Source: Rhodanobacteraceae bacterium (GTDB lineage Bacteria; Pseudomonadota; Gammaproteobacteria; Xanthomonadales; SZUA-5). From it: a stretch of DNA of 64,000 nt. Where the stretch lies: the NCBI GenBank assembly GCA_016717705.1, contig JADKFD010000006.1:62001-126000 (forward strand). Direction: 5' to 3'. Positions within the stretch are counted from its first letter, which is position 1. Every line of letters begins with the position of its first letter. Positions 18,629-28,677 of the stretch are shown in pieces. A program made the translations under genes and the position numbers. The notes under the pieces are model-generated. The model worked only from the letters and a program-made list of their open reading frames with translations, had not been told where the DNA came from and ran no database searches.

Positions 18629-20507
18629 TCCCCAGCGCCCTGCGGCGCCGCGATCTCCAGCACCACCATGGTGCCGCAGGCCGGCGCCGAATCGACGGTC
18701 AACCGCGTACCCAGCTTGCGCGCACGGCTGGCCATGCCGCTGAGACCGTAGTGGTTGAGCACGCGGGTGGATGGCGCAAAGCCGACGCCGTCGTCGACCA
18801 CGGCAAACAGGAACACCCCGTCGCGCCGCGCCGCATGCACTTCGATGCAGCTCGCGCGGGCGTGCTTGACCGCATTGCTGAGCGCTTCCTGCAGGATGCG
18901 CAGCACGCCGAGCATGGCTTCCGGGCTGAAGCCCTGCAGATCGAGCTTGAAGTCCACATCCCAGACCAGCTGGATGTTGCTGGCGCGCAGCAATGGTTCA
19001 ATGCGCCCGCGGAAGGCACCCAGCGCCAGCGCCAGATCGCCGTCGTGCTGGCTCAATGAATCCAGCACCAGACGCATGTCGACCAGACCGGCGCGCACCG
19101 CCTCGACGATCTGGGTGCGCCCGATATTGGCGTCGTTGGCCAGATACACCAGGGCGGTGAGCTGACCGGCAACACCATCGTGCATGTCCTGCATGATGCG
19201 TTGGCGCTCCAGCGTCAGCGCACGCTCGCGATCGGCAACTTGAGCTTGGCGTAGTTGTCGGCCAGTTCCAGTTCGCGCGCCCTCACAGTGGCTGCCAGTT
19301 CTTCCGAATAGCGCGCCATGCGCGCCTGATTGGCGAGCACGCGGCGGCCCAGTTCCAGGCAGAAGGCGATGGAAATGCCGAGGCCGGAGATTGGGTAGAG
19401 CGCGAAGGCCATCGGCCCGAAACTACCGCGAACGGCGTCATGCACGCCGCATACGGCGGGCAACACCGCGGCCGCGAGTGTCCATTGCGCCATCAGACTG
19501 TCGCGCTGGCGATCCAGATAGCCGTACAGCCGAAACACGAGGTAGGGCAGGATCAGCATGGCACTCCACTTGATCGTGTAGTGCGGCAGCGCGCTGCGCC
19601 AATAGCCGTCGAGATCCGGCCAGAAGCCGGCGCCCAGCGCGAGCAGTGTACCGATCGCGAAATAGGCCAGCGCCGAACGTGTCAGCCAGCGCGGCGGGGC
19701 CTCCAGAATGGCGCAGATGAACAACAGCGAGAAGGCGATCATGCCGAACAGCGATACGTAGAACGCAGCGAAGCGCAGCGAGGTCGAGACGATCCAGTCG
19801 GGCACCAGATGCCACAGCGCGATGGTCAGCCAGAACGGCGAGACCAGCGCGAACCACAGCACGACGCGCTCCCGCGATCCGCGCAGCAGCAACGCCAGCG
19901 CGAACAACAGCGCGGTCAGCTGCAACCAGAACGAGCCGCGCACCAGATCATCGGTAAGCCAGCGCAGATGACGCAGCGGCGATTCCAGTTCGCTGTAGTT
20001 GCCCAGGTAAAACGGCATCACGCTGCCGGTTCCGCGGCGCTCGATGGTCAACAGCCAGACGATTTCGTTGTCGCCCGGCTTGAGCAGATCGAGCGGCATG
20101 CGGATCAGGCGTCCGTCATAACGGTAAACGCTGGGCGGCGCCGCCAGTTGCCCTTTCAGTTCGATCAGCGTGCCATTCAGGTACAGCGCCAGATTGGCAT
20201 CGGTGTAGGGGAAATACAGCGCCGGATCAGCCAGCTGTCCGCGCACGTGCTGGAAACGGTAGCGCCACGCGGTGTAGGGCGTCGTGCAACGGATCTTGCA
20301 GACCTTGAGCGGCAGTTCGAAGGACTGCCAGGACTGCGGCGCGTCGTCGCGCCAATGGCTGAGATCCGCCGGCAATTCGGCCGGTCGTGCCTCGATCGCG
20401 GTGATCGGCGGCAAATCTGGCCGTGCGCTCTGCTCCAGCCACAGGATCAGCAGCAGGAAGGCCGTCGTCAGCGCCAGTGTGGGCAGCAACGAGCGCAGCA
20501 GACTCAC
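18625..20507 (-). CDS. 7TM sensor histidine kinase, NarX-type transmitter (frameshifted near 19240)
   Basis: A membrane sensor kinase of about 627 residues. A first helix (LLPTLALTTAFLLLILWL) precedes an extracytoplasmic jelly-roll-like domain with two cysteines (KVCKIRCTTPYTAWRYRF) and LYLNGTLIEL; about seven helices follow, resembling the 7TMR-DISM arrangement. The transmitter has HisKA_3 (RQRIMQDMHDGVAGQL, phospho-His) and HATPase_c (EALSNAVKHA; DDGVGFAP; GLSGMASRA). Between them the frame breaks at about 19240: adding one base before CCGATCGCG gives LADRERALTLERQRIMQD, the expected linker; otherwise the protein stops at 19215. I propose GTG at 20507 as start, but the frame is open into the upstream response regulator, so a fused protein cannot be excluded. 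Confidence 0.8.
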
Positions 20508-21211
20508 GACCAGGGACCCTCTGAACCAGCCGGACGATCTCAACCAGCCGGCCTGGACCGCCTCGAACACCGCCTGCGAGCGCGAGGTGACCGCCAGCTT
20601 GGCGTAGATCTGCTTGATGTGGTGATTCACCGTGTGCTTGGAAATCTCCAGCATGGTCGCCGTCTCGTCATAGCTGAAACCGCGCGCCAGCGCCATCAGC
20701 ACCTCGCGCTCGCGCGCGGTGAGGTCCATCAAGGCGGTGTCGGATTTGTCCGCCGGCGGCGCGGCCACTTCCGTGCGCCGCATCTTGCGCAGCAGGTGAC
20801 CGGCGACCGCCGGCGTCAATGGTGCGCCGCCGGCCAGCACCTGGGCGATGGCCTCACGCATCTGTCCGGCGGCGGTGTCCTTGAGCAAGTAACCTGCGGC
20901 GCCGCGTTCGATGGCCGCCAGCACGCTCTGCTCATCGCCCAGCACGCTGAACACGATCACGCGGACGTCGCGCGCGCTGAAATCCTCGATCAGGTCCAGG
21001 CCGTTGCCGTCCGGCAGACCCAGATCGAGCAACAGCACTTCGCAGGGATTGCCTGCAGCTGTGCCCGCGCCGTATGCAGGCTCTCAGCCTCCCAGGCCCA
21101 GATCCAGTCGCCGACCTCATCGACCACCCGCTGCACGCCCAGGCGCAGCAGCGGTTTGTCTTCGACCATGGCAATGCGTGTCGGCGCGCTCATGCGGGGG
21201 GTGGTCTCCAT
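20508..21211 (-). CDS. NarL/FixJ-type response regulator (frameshifted near 21050)
   Basis: A LuxR-family transcription regulator of about 220 residues, partner of the adjacent sensor kinase. The receiver domain begins RIAMVEDKPLLRLGVQRVVD (acidic pocket Glu-Asp), has the phospho-Asp in VLLLDLGLPDGNGLDL and Lys in GYLLKDTAAGQ. The HTH follows with LTAREREVLMALARGFSYDE and ISKHTVNHHIKQIYAKLAV. The frame shifts at about 21045-21053: adding one base restores LQANPCEVLLLDLGLPDG. Starts at 21211 (ATG) or 21193 (ATG) are both possible; neither has a strong ribosome site. After the last HTH helix (VFEAVQAGWL, ending about 20541) the frame continues without a stop into the kinase. Confidence 0.82.
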
Positions 21212-21249
21212 CGGCTCACTCTAACCCGCGCCGGGCCCTCACCGAACAT

Positions 21250-24200
21250 CTATTCAAAGCCATTGCGGAAGGCGAACTCGATCACCCGCACATCGGCGAC
21301 ATCGCTGCCAGCACGCATCCGGCGCCATGGTCCACGGCGCGGATTGCTCGGGGCTGTGATGCCCGCCTGGGTGACTGTGAATGGCGTGTACAAGGTACGC
21401 GCACGCCAGTGGTAGATCCTGTTCGTCGTCAGACCGGAGGCAATGGCGGCGATCACCACGCCGTTGGCGGCGGCGGTCGTATCTGTCCAGGTCGCGGAAA
21501 TGAAGCGCACGCAGCTGCCGGCACCATAGGCAATGCCGTTGGGACAGGCTTCCAGTTCCAGCTTGCTGCGTTCGCGACCCAGGCTGCTGAAGCTGGTCAT
21601 GCCGACGGTGAACCCGCTGGGATTCTGCGACAGGCCCCAGTCATCGACAGGCGCAGTCAACAAGGCGCTGAACTGTTGCGCCAGCGCGGCCTTGCCGACG
21701 CCGTTGCTCAGATAGACCGAGGCTGCCCCCTCGTCCGCGGCGGCGCCGCCGTCAAAGCTCGGAGCGCCGACGATCGGATCGGAAAAGCCGTCACCATTGA
21801 CGTCGCCGAAGGCCACGCTGAAGCCCTGGCGCGTCGCCAGCTGAGTCTGATTCATGCGCACCGCATGGGTGGTGACGAAGGGCGTGGCGCTGCCGAGATA
21901 AAGGAATGCGGCGCCTTCGTCGTTGCTGCCGACCACATCGAACTCCGGTGCACCGACCAGCACATCGGCATAGCCGTCGCCATTGACATCGCCGGCGCCG
22001 GCGACGGCAGAACCAAAGCCCGAGTTGATCTGGTTGATCTCCAGCGTGGCATAGACGGTGGTTGAAAAGGCTCCGGCGCCGCCCTTGTAGATATAGGCGC
22101 GACCCTCGTCGAGCTGGCCGTTGTCGTACTCGTTGACGCCGATGATCAGATCGGAAAAGCCGTCGCCATTGACGTCGCCGGCACCGGCAATCGCGCTGCC
22201 CAGGCGCGCGTCGTTCTGGCCACCCTCGATCTCGGCGTCGGGTGTGGTGTTGAAACTCGCGCCACCGAAGAACACCCGCGCGATACCGGCATTGGTGGCC
22301 CCGTTGCCGTCGAAACCGATGCCACCGCCGGCGATGTCGGCGTAGCCGTCGCCGTTGAGATCACCCGCCCCGGCAACGCGCCAACCGAGGTAAGCGCTGC
22401 CCTGGCCACCGCTCATGGTGGCGTCGGTCGTGGTGTTGAAATTGGCGCCGCCGAAATACAGGAACATGCCGCCATCATCGATGCCCAGACTGTCGTAGTT
22501 CGGCGCGCCGACCAGCACATCGCCATAACCGTCGCCATTGACGTCTCCCGCGTAGGCCACGCTGAAACCGAAGCCCGCACCGATCTGGTTGATCTCGATC
22601 GTCGCGTCGACGGTGGTGTTGAACGCACCGGCGCCGCCGAAGTAGATCAGCACCGCGCCCTCCAGGTTGTGTCCATTGCTGTATTCCGGCGCGCCGACGA
22701 TGACATCGCCATAGCCATCGCCATTGATGTCACCCACGGCAACCGCGCCGCCCGCGCGCATGTCGGGCAGCGCGCCGTTGAGTTGTGCATCGGCGACGGT
22801 ATTGAAGCCCGCCGCGCCACCGAAGTAGAGCGACACGCGGCCGCTGTTGGTGCCGCCGGTGCCGTCATAGCCAAAAGCACCGCTGACAAGATCGGCGAAG
22901 CCGTCACCATTGACGTCTCCGGTGGCCACACTTTGTCCCAACTGGCCACTGCCCTGGCCGGATTCGACGCGCGCGTCCGCGACGCCGGTATCGGTGACTG
23001 TTCCCCCGAAATACACCAGCGCACGGCCCTGACCGGTGAGCGTGCCGGTGAAATCCGGCGTTCCTGCGATCAGATCGGTGTAGCCGTCGCCATTGAAGTC
23101 GCCGCCGGCCAGCGCAAACGCCAGCCGTGCCGGCTGGGCCACACCAGCGTCGAACTGCTTGTAGGGCGTGCTGGCGATGCCGCTGGCAGCGCCGAGATAG
23201 ACGAATATCTGACCGGAATCGGCATTGCTGCCATCGAACAGCGGCGCGCCGACCGCGACATCGGCATATCCATCCGCATTGACGTCGCCAAGGCTGGCCA
23301 CCGCGTTGCCCATCGCGGCACTCGCCTGATTGGCTTCCAGCGTGGCATCGAGGACGCTGTTGGGGGTGCTGCCGCCGTAGTAGACGAATGCCCCGCCCTC
23401 GTCGGTTTGGCCGTTGTCGTAGCGCAGCGCGCCGATGATCACGTCGCTGAAACCATCGCCATTGAGGTCACCGGCGGCGGCGACCGCAGTGCCAAATTCG
23501 GCATCGGCCTGGTTGGTTTCGTAGTGGGCATCGGTGGCGACGTTGAAGGCACCGGCGCCACCCAGGTAAAGAAAGGCCGCGCCTTCGTTGGCTTGGCCGT
23601 TGGCATAAAACGGTGAGCCGATCAGAATGTCGGCGAAACCGTCGCCGTTTACATCGCCGACACCGGCCACCGAACTGCCGAAACGCACACCACCGTTGGC
23701 CGACTGCAGATTCGCATCGACCGTGGTGTTGAAGGTACCGGCGCCACCGAAATACAGCAGCGCCGCACCGGTGTTGGTCGCGGCGCCATCAAAGCCGCTC
23801 GATCCGACCAGTACGTCGGCGTAGCCGTCGCCGTTGACATCGCCCGCCCCGGCCACGCTGACGCCGAAGAAGGCACTACCCTGCGACAGGCCGAGCACCG
23901 CATCGACCGTGGTATCGAAGGCAGCAGGGCCGCCGAAATAGAGGAAGGCGCGGCCGTCGTCAGGGTTGGCGACGTCAAAAAACGGCGCGCCGACGATCAG
24001 GTCATCGAATCCATCGCCGTTGACATCTCCGGCGCTCGCCACCGAGGCACCGAAGCGAGCATTGGATTGGTTGGGCTCAAGCACGGCGTCGGCGGTCGTA
24101 TCGACGCCGGTGGCGGTACCGAAATAGACGAAGACGGCGCCTTCGCTGGGTTCGCCGTTGCTGTAGCCGTAGATGCCCACGGCCATGTCCTGGAAACCGT

Positions 24201-24378
24201 CGCCATTGAGATCGCCGGCGTTGGCAACGCTGTAGCCGGACTGCGCATTGAGCGCGATCTGGCCGATGGCGCCGTCCGGGATGGTCGTCGCCAGCGTGGC
24301 CTGCACGGGCGGCGCGTAGCCGAGCAAGGCGCAGGCGCCAGTGACAAGCACGCCACAAAGAGCGGTGAAACGAAGCAT
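21250..24378 (-). CDS. Secreted FG-GAP repeat protein, two predicted beta-propellers
   Basis: A 1,042-residue exported protein. The ATG at 24378 has an AGGGGAT ribosome site and starts a signal peptide (MLRFTALCGVLVTGACALLG, cleavage after PPVQA). I count 14 integrin-like FG-GAP repeats, each with a calcium-binding loop of the type D(V/L/I/F)NGDG(F/Y)xD (one reads DVNADGYAD); 14 repeats would make two seven-bladed propellers. Blades carry FVYFGG and GSxVAGAGD motifs. A C-terminal domain of about 150 residues (fibronectin-like, with IYHWRARTLYTPFT) ends in EFAFRNGFE, a tail shared with the neighbouring carboxypeptidase. Role unknown: adhesion, ligand display or polysaccharide contact are guesses. 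It is transcribed alone, after the M14 gene on the same strand. Confidence 0.88.
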   Translation of the reverse strand: MLRFTALCGVLVTGACALLGYAPPVQATLATTIPDGAIGQIALNAQSGYSVANAGDLNGDGFQDMAVGIYGYSNGEPSEGAVFVYFGTATGVDTTADAVLEPNQSNARFGASVASAGDVNGDGFDDLIVGAPFFDVANPDDGRAFLYFGGPAAFDTTVDAVLGLSQGSAFFGVSVAGAGDVNGDGYADVLVGSSGFDGAATNTGAALLYFGGAGTFNTTVDANLQSANGGVRFGSSVAGVGDVNGDGFADILIGSPFYANGQANEGAAFLYLGGAGAFNVATDAHYETNQADAEFGTAVAAAGDLNGDGFSDVIIGALRYDNGQTDEGGAFVYYGGSTPNSVLDATLEANQASAAMGNAVASLGDVNADGYADVAVGAPLFDGSNADSGQIFVYLGAASGIASTPYKQFDAGVAQPARLAFALAGGDFNGDGYTDLIAGTPDFTGTLTGQGRALVYFGGTVTDTGVADARVESGQGSGQLGQSVATGDVNGDGFADLVSGAFGYDGTGGTNSGRVSLYFGGAAGFNTVADAQLNGALPDMRAGGAVAVGDINGDGYGDVIVGAPEYSNGHNLEGAVLIYFGGAGAFNTTVDATIEINQIGAGFGFSVAYAGDVNGDGYGDVLVGAPNYDSLGIDDGGMFLYFGGANFNTTTDATMSGGQGSAYLGWRVAGAGDLNGDGYADIAGGGIGFDGNGATNAGIARVFFGGASFNTTPDAEIEGGQNDARLGSAIAGAGDVNGDGFSDLIIGVNEYDNGQLDEGRAYIYKGGAGAFSTTVYATLEINQINSGFGSAVAGAGDVNGDGYADVLVGAPEFDVVGSNDEGAAFLYLGSATPFVTTHAVRMNQTQLATRQGFSVAFGDVNGDGFSDPIVGAPSFDGGAAADEGAASVYLSNGVGKAALAQQFSALLTAPVDDWGLSQNPSGFTVGMTSFSSLGRERSKLELEACPNGIAYGAGSCVRFISATWTDTTAAANGVVIAAIASGLTTNRIYHWRARTLYTPFTVTQAGITAPSNPRRGPWRRMRAGSDVADVRVIEFAFRNGFE

Positions 24379-24556
24379 GGAAATCCCCTGAGCACTGGCA
24401 AACGCAGCGTCAAAGGCCACCATGGCATCGCCGCGCGTTTGCAGCCCGGAGTCTTTCGAATCTGCACTTCCACGCGCATCGCGCGTTCAAGGGATGCGCG
24501 CTGTCCCTGGCCGAATCTGGCGCGCCGGGCCGGTGGCGACGGCGGTTGTCGGTCGC

Positions 24557-26281
24557 TTACTCGAAGCCGTTGGCAAACAAGGGATCAACCTCACCGACGC
24601 TAACAAAGACCGCGGCCACCGGGCCCTGGTTGCCGGCGGCGTCGGTTGCGCGCAGATACAGCAACTGGCGCCCCGGGCTCAGCGCACTGGCGGGCACATC
24701 GACGAAGGCGCTCTCGGCACTGGTGTTGAAGGCACCGTCGGTTGGCTGCAGCTGGGCGACCGGCGTGACGCCGGCTTGCCAGGGCGGCAGCAGGTACAGG
24801 GCGACCGAGGTCACCTGCTGCGCCGGCTCGCTGCCGACCGTGTTGTTGAAGCGGGCGTCTTCGGCACGCGCGCTGATGGTCACGCTGCCGGCACTGGTAA
24901 CCGGCGTCGGCGTCGCACTCACGTTGACCAGCTCTGGCCCGGCCGCCCAGCGATAGGGCGCCCGCGCCAGCTTGGACGCCATGAAGAAGCCGTCCAGGGT
25001 CGGTTGCAGCAGGGTGTTGGCGTAGGTGGTGCAACTCGGCCAGAAATCGTTGCCGTCCATTTCGATGGTGAACGCGGCGACGCCCAGGGTGCCGAAGGTG
25101 AAATCGTCGGTCGCGCCGCCGATCGCGCCACCGGCGTTGGACTGCTCCGGCGTCAGCCCGTTGTAGTAGGCGATCTTGCGGCCGAGCGTCTGCAATTGCG
25201 TCGAGTTCGGTGCCAGCACGCCGTTGACGTTGCCCCACGGCCACCAGGTGGTGCCGGCGTTGCTGTGCACGTCCATGTAGATGCCGGTCGCATCCAGTGA
25301 AACCGGCGTGGTCAGATCGACCCCGGGGTTCTCGGCGCGCTGGTCGGGGAAGATCGTTCGCAGATAGGCAATGATCGCCTGCGATTCATATTCGGAGGCC
25401 GCCGAGGGCCCACGGAAGGTCTCGCTGCAGGCGGTTCCGGAACTGCCCAGACCGCCCCAGTCGAAGGGGAAGTTGCGGTTGAGATCGACGCCCAGCGTGG
25501 TCGATCCGGTCGAGCAGAAGGCCTCGTTGCGGTTCTTGCGTTGCGACCGGGTGATCGAAGCCTCGGCCACCTTGCGGCCGTCCGGATTGGCCTGGAACAG
25601 GATCACCACTTCCTGGTGATCGAGGATCCAGGTCACGTCCGGATTGACGTCGTACTGGGCTGCAAGCCACTCGCCGTAGCGCAGGACGGTCTCGGCCGTG
25701 GCGTACTCGCGCGCGTGGATACCGCCCTGCAGATAATGCACCGGCTTGACGCCGCCGATGGCGCGGTTGGTCAGGCGCAGCGCCCAGAGGTCATAGCCCA
25801 GTGCCGCGTTCTGGTGCTTCTTCCAGGAATCGCCGATATCGACCAGTTCGGCAATCGCGCCGTGCGCGGCGACCAGTTGCTGCGCACTGCTCAGGCTCTC
25901 CTCGACCGTGCGATAGCAGGCGTAACCGCCGATACCGTTGACCTGATCGAGCTGGCGCTGCGCCGGATGGGTGAACGCTGCGGTGCGCTCGGCATCGATG
26001 GCGACGCGAAAGCCCTCATCGAGCAGTCGCTGGTACTCGCCGCGGTCGTTGACCTCGATGATCAATACCCGGGCATTGCGGTCGACGCGCCAGGGCGCGG
26101 CGCGTTCCAGCAAGCGCTCGAGCGAGCGTTCCGACGAGTAGTAGGCGCGCACCACCCACGGGCCGTTGCCTTGCGGCATCTGGGTGGTCGCCGGTACCGC
26201 GTCGGGTGCGATCCTGGCGGCGTCCACGGGAATCGTGCAAGTCAGCGCGACGGCAAGGCACAGCAGCGACAGAGCACGCAT
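24557..26281 (-). CDS. Secreted M14 zinc carboxypeptidase
   Basis: A 574-residue exported metallocarboxypeptidase that would remove C-terminal residues from peptides outside the cytoplasm. A signal peptide (ALSLLCLAVALTCTIPVDAA) is followed by an inhibitory-type propeptide region and the M14 catalytic domain, with zinc ligands in GGIHAREYAT (His, Glu) and YMDVHSNAG (His), the substrate-binding GVDLNRNFPFDWG and the general-base Glu in AAFTIEMDGND. An Ig/CARDB-like C-terminal domain (LVNVSATPTPVTSAGSVTIS) ends with DPLFANGFE, the same kind of tail as the FG-GAP protein downstream. Large proteins with this layout are known from Lysobacter-type predators and proteolytic relatives. Confidence 0.92.
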   Translation of the reverse strand: MRALSLLCLAVALTCTIPVDAARIAPDAVPATTQMPQGNGPWVVRAYYSSERSLERLLERAAPWRVDRNARVLIIEVNDRGEYQRLLDEGFRVAIDAERTAAFTHPAQRQLDQVNGIGGYACYRTVEESLSSAQQLVAAHGAIAELVDIGDSWKKHQNAALGYDLWALRLTNRAIGGVKPVHYLQGGIHAREYATAETVLRYGEWLAAQYDVNPDVTWILDHQEVVILFQANPDGRKVAEASITRSQRKNRNEAFCSTGSTTLGVDLNRNFPFDWGGLGSSGTACSETFRGPSAASEYESQAIIAYLRTIFPDQRAENPGVDLTTPVSLDATGIYMDVHSNAGTTWWPWGNVNGVLAPNSTQLQTLGRKIAYYNGLTPEQSNAGGAIGGATDDFTFGTLGVAAFTIEMDGNDFWPSCTTYANTLLQPTLDGFFMASKLARAPYRWAAGPELVNVSATPTPVTSAGSVTISARAEDARFNNTVGSEPAQQVTSVALYLLPPWQAGVTPVAQLQPTDGAFNTSAESAFVDVPASALSPGRQLLYLRATDAAGNQGPVAAVFVSVGEVDPLFANGFE

Positions 26282-26405
26282 CGGAGTGTCCGCAAAAGAG
26301 TGCGCGGATGATAGCGGCCAAGCCTGTAGTCACATCGGACCCAAGTGTGACCCAGGGACGGTCTGAACACGTTCTGCGGCCGCGCAGACCTGGTAGCGAG
26401 GGCCC

Positions 26406-28574
26406 CTAGCCGACGCGCATCGCCTCGGTGACATTGCTCAGGGCGCGCAGCTTGCCCAGCACATTGGCCAGTTGGCCGAAGTCGGCCACTTTCAGGGTCA
26501 GGTGCAAGGTCGCGAAACCGGTGCCGGGGTCGTCCTTGCTGTCCATGGCGCCGATATTGATCTGCTCGGCGGCAAGCACGGCGCCGACGTCGCGGATCAG
26601 CCCGGTGCGGTTGAATGCCGACACGCGGATGCGCACCGGATAGCGATCGTCGCGCCGGCCGCCCCATTGCACATCGATCACCCGCTCGGGCGTGCGCCCG
26701 CTCAGATTGAGCAGGCTCTTGCAATCGGCGCGATGCACGCTGACGCCGCGGCCCTTGGTGATGAAGCCGACGATGGCATCACCCGGAACCGGATTGCAGC
26801 AACCGGCCATGGTGACCAGCAGGTTGCCGACGCCTTCGATGATGATGGCGTCCTTGTCCTTGCGCGGACCGATCTGCGCGCCGAGGCGCTGGGTGAGGAT
26901 CAGCGCGGCATCCGGCTTGGGCGCTTCGGCCTCGTGGACGACACGCGCAATCTGCGCCGGCGACAGGTCGCCCAGCGCCACCGCGAGATAGAGGTCGTCG
27001 ACACTGGCCAGGTGAAATTTCGCCAGCAGCGGCTCGATGCGTCCGGGCGTCAGCGCCAGACGCTTGAGCTCGCGTTCGAGGATGTCGCGTCCGTCGCGGA
27101 CGTTCTGCTCGTGGTCGAGCTTGTGGAACCAGGTGCGCACCTTGTGGCGTGCGCGCGAACTGGCCAGGTAGCCATGCTGCGGCAGCAGCCAGTCGCGCTT
27201 GGGCTGGCCCTCCTTGGCGGTCAGGATCTCGACGCGGTCGCCGGTGCGCGGCGTGAAGGTCAACGGCACGATGCGACCGTTGACCTTGGCGCCGCGGCAG
27301 CGGTGACCGACCTCGGTGTGCACGGTGTAGGCAAAATCGAGCACCGTGGCCCCCTTGGGCACATCGATCACGGCGCCCCTGGGCGTCAGCAGGTAGACGC
27401 GATCTTCCAGCAGTTCGGTCGAGAAGCCGGCCAGCAGCGCGGCGTCGTCCTGTGCCTCGTCGCGACCATCCAGCAGTTGCCGCATCCACTGGATCTTGCG
27501 CTCGAAATCGCTGCCGGCGCCGGCGCCTTCCTTGTAGCGCCAGTGCGCAGCGACGCCGAGCTCGGCGTGTTCGTGCATCTGGTGGGTGCGGATCTGCACT
27601 TCCACCGCCTTGCCTTCCGGGCCGATCACCGCGGTGTGCAGCGAGCGGTAGTCGTTGCCCTTGGGTTTGGCGATGTAGTCGTCGAATTCGCGCGAGATCG
27701 GCGTCCACAGGGCGTGCACGGCGCCCAGCGCCGCGTAGCAGCTGGCCACGTCCGGCACCAGCACGCGCACCGCGCGCACGTCGTAGAGCTCGGAGAAGTC
27801 GACGTCCTTGCGCTGCATCTTCTTCCAGATGCTGTAGATGTGCTTCGGTCGCCCGGCGACATCGGCGGCAATGCCGGCGCTGGCCAGCGCCTTGCGCAAC
27901 TCGCTCTTCACCGCGCTGATATAGCGCTCACGGTCCTCGCGGCGCTCGTCGAGCAACTTGGCGATGCGCTTGTAGGTGTCCGGCTGCAGATAGCGGAACA
28001 CCAGGTCTTCAAGTTCCCACTTGACCTGCCAGATGCCGAGCCGATTGGCCAGCGGGGCATGGATGTCGGCCGTCAGTTGCGCCAGACGCTGGCGCTCGGC
28101 CGGTTCGGCGCGTTGCGCTCCGCGCAGACGCACCAACTGCCGCGCCAGCAGGATGAACACCACGCGCAGATCGCGGATCAGCACCAGCAGCAGGCGTCGC
28201 AGTCCCTCGGTACTGGTATTGGCGGCCTTCTGCTCGTGCAGCGGCCAGACTTTCTCGGCTTCCAGTTGTCCGAGCAACAGGGGTTCGAAGCCGGCTCCAT
28301 GCAGCCGCACCGCTTCTGCAGTCAGCGCAGAATGATGCTCGACCAGAGGGAACCATGCCGCAGCCAGCAGGGTTTCGTTGTCGACCTTGAGTTCGAACAG
28401 CACGTCGAGGGTACGCACCAGCTCGGCTTCGACCCGCGCAGGCGACGGGACCTGCGCCTGCAGCCGCTGGTGCACATCGAGCAGCCCCTGCGCCAGCGCC
28501 GCACCAAGTTGGTGGTGGTGCGCCAGCCAGTCGGGCAGGGTCTCGGTCGGGGCGGGGTCGCGGTTCTTCATCAC
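26406..28574 (-). CDS. relA: GTP pyrophosphokinase RelA ((p)ppGpp synthetase)
   Basis: A 722-residue cytoplasmic, ribosome-associated enzyme that makes (p)ppGpp during amino-acid starvation. The order is pseudo-hydrolase domain, synthetase domain (RPKHIYSIWKKMQRK; FDDYIAKPKGNDYRSLHTAV), TGS domain (VYLLTPRGAVIDVPKGATVL), conserved-cysteine/zinc-finger region (MAGCCNPVPGDAIVGFI) and ACT domain (IRVSAFNRTGLIRDVGAVL). The N-terminal hydrolase lacks the HD motif residues (LVEHHSALTAE in its place), which marks RelA rather than the bifunctional SpoT. Starts at 28574 and 28571 are adjacent ATGs. The gene is on the same strand as, and upstream of, the M14 gene but 125 bases apart. Confidence 0.95.
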   Translation of the reverse strand: MMKNRDPAPTETLPDWLAHHHQLGAALAQGLLDVHQRLQAQVPSPARVEAELVRTLDVLFELKVDNETLLAAAWFPLVEHHSALTAEAVRLHGAGFEPLLLGQLEAEKVWPLHEQKAANTSTEGLRRLLLVLIRDLRVVFILLARQLVRLRGAQRAEPAERQRLAQLTADIHAPLANRLGIWQVKWELEDLVFRYLQPDTYKRIAKLLDERREDRERYISAVKSELRKALASAGIAADVAGRPKHIYSIWKKMQRKDVDFSELYDVRAVRVLVPDVASCYAALGAVHALWTPISREFDDYIAKPKGNDYRSLHTAVIGPEGKAVEVQIRTHQMHEHAELGVAAHWRYKEGAGAGSDFERKIQWMRQLLDGRDEAQDDAALLAGFSTELLEDRVYLLTPRGAVIDVPKGATVLDFAYTVHTEVGHRCRGAKVNGRIVPLTFTPRTGDRVEILTAKEGQPKRDWLLPQHGYLASSRARHKVRTWFHKLDHEQNVRDGRDILERELKRLALTPGRIEPLLAKFHLASVDDLYLAVALGDLSPAQIARVVHEAEAPKPDAALILTQRLGAQIGPRKDKDAIIIEGVGNLLVTMAGCCNPVPGDAIVGFITKGRGVSVHRADCKSLLNLSGRTPERVIDVQWGGRRDDRYPVRIRVSAFNRTGLIRDVGAVLAAEQINIGAMDSKDDPGTGFATLHLTLKVADFGQLANVLGKLRALSNVTEAMRVG

Positions 28575-28630
28575 CGCCGATTATGTGACAGCCGGGACCG
28601 ACAGGGGCGAGCAATGCGCGCCGGATCGTC

Positions 28631-28657
28631 GCGAGCGCCCCGAATCGGGGCGCTCGC
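28631..28657 (-). terminator. Perfect 12-bp hairpin after the Calx-beta gene
   Basis: GCGAGCGCCCCG and its exact complement flank AAT, 20 bases past the stop of the Calx-beta gene and 56 bases before relA starts. There is no T-run, so it is at best a weak intrinsic terminator or an RNA 3'-end stabiliser. Confidence 0.55.
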
Positions 28658-28677
28658 CAAAGCTTGCGACTAGGTCC

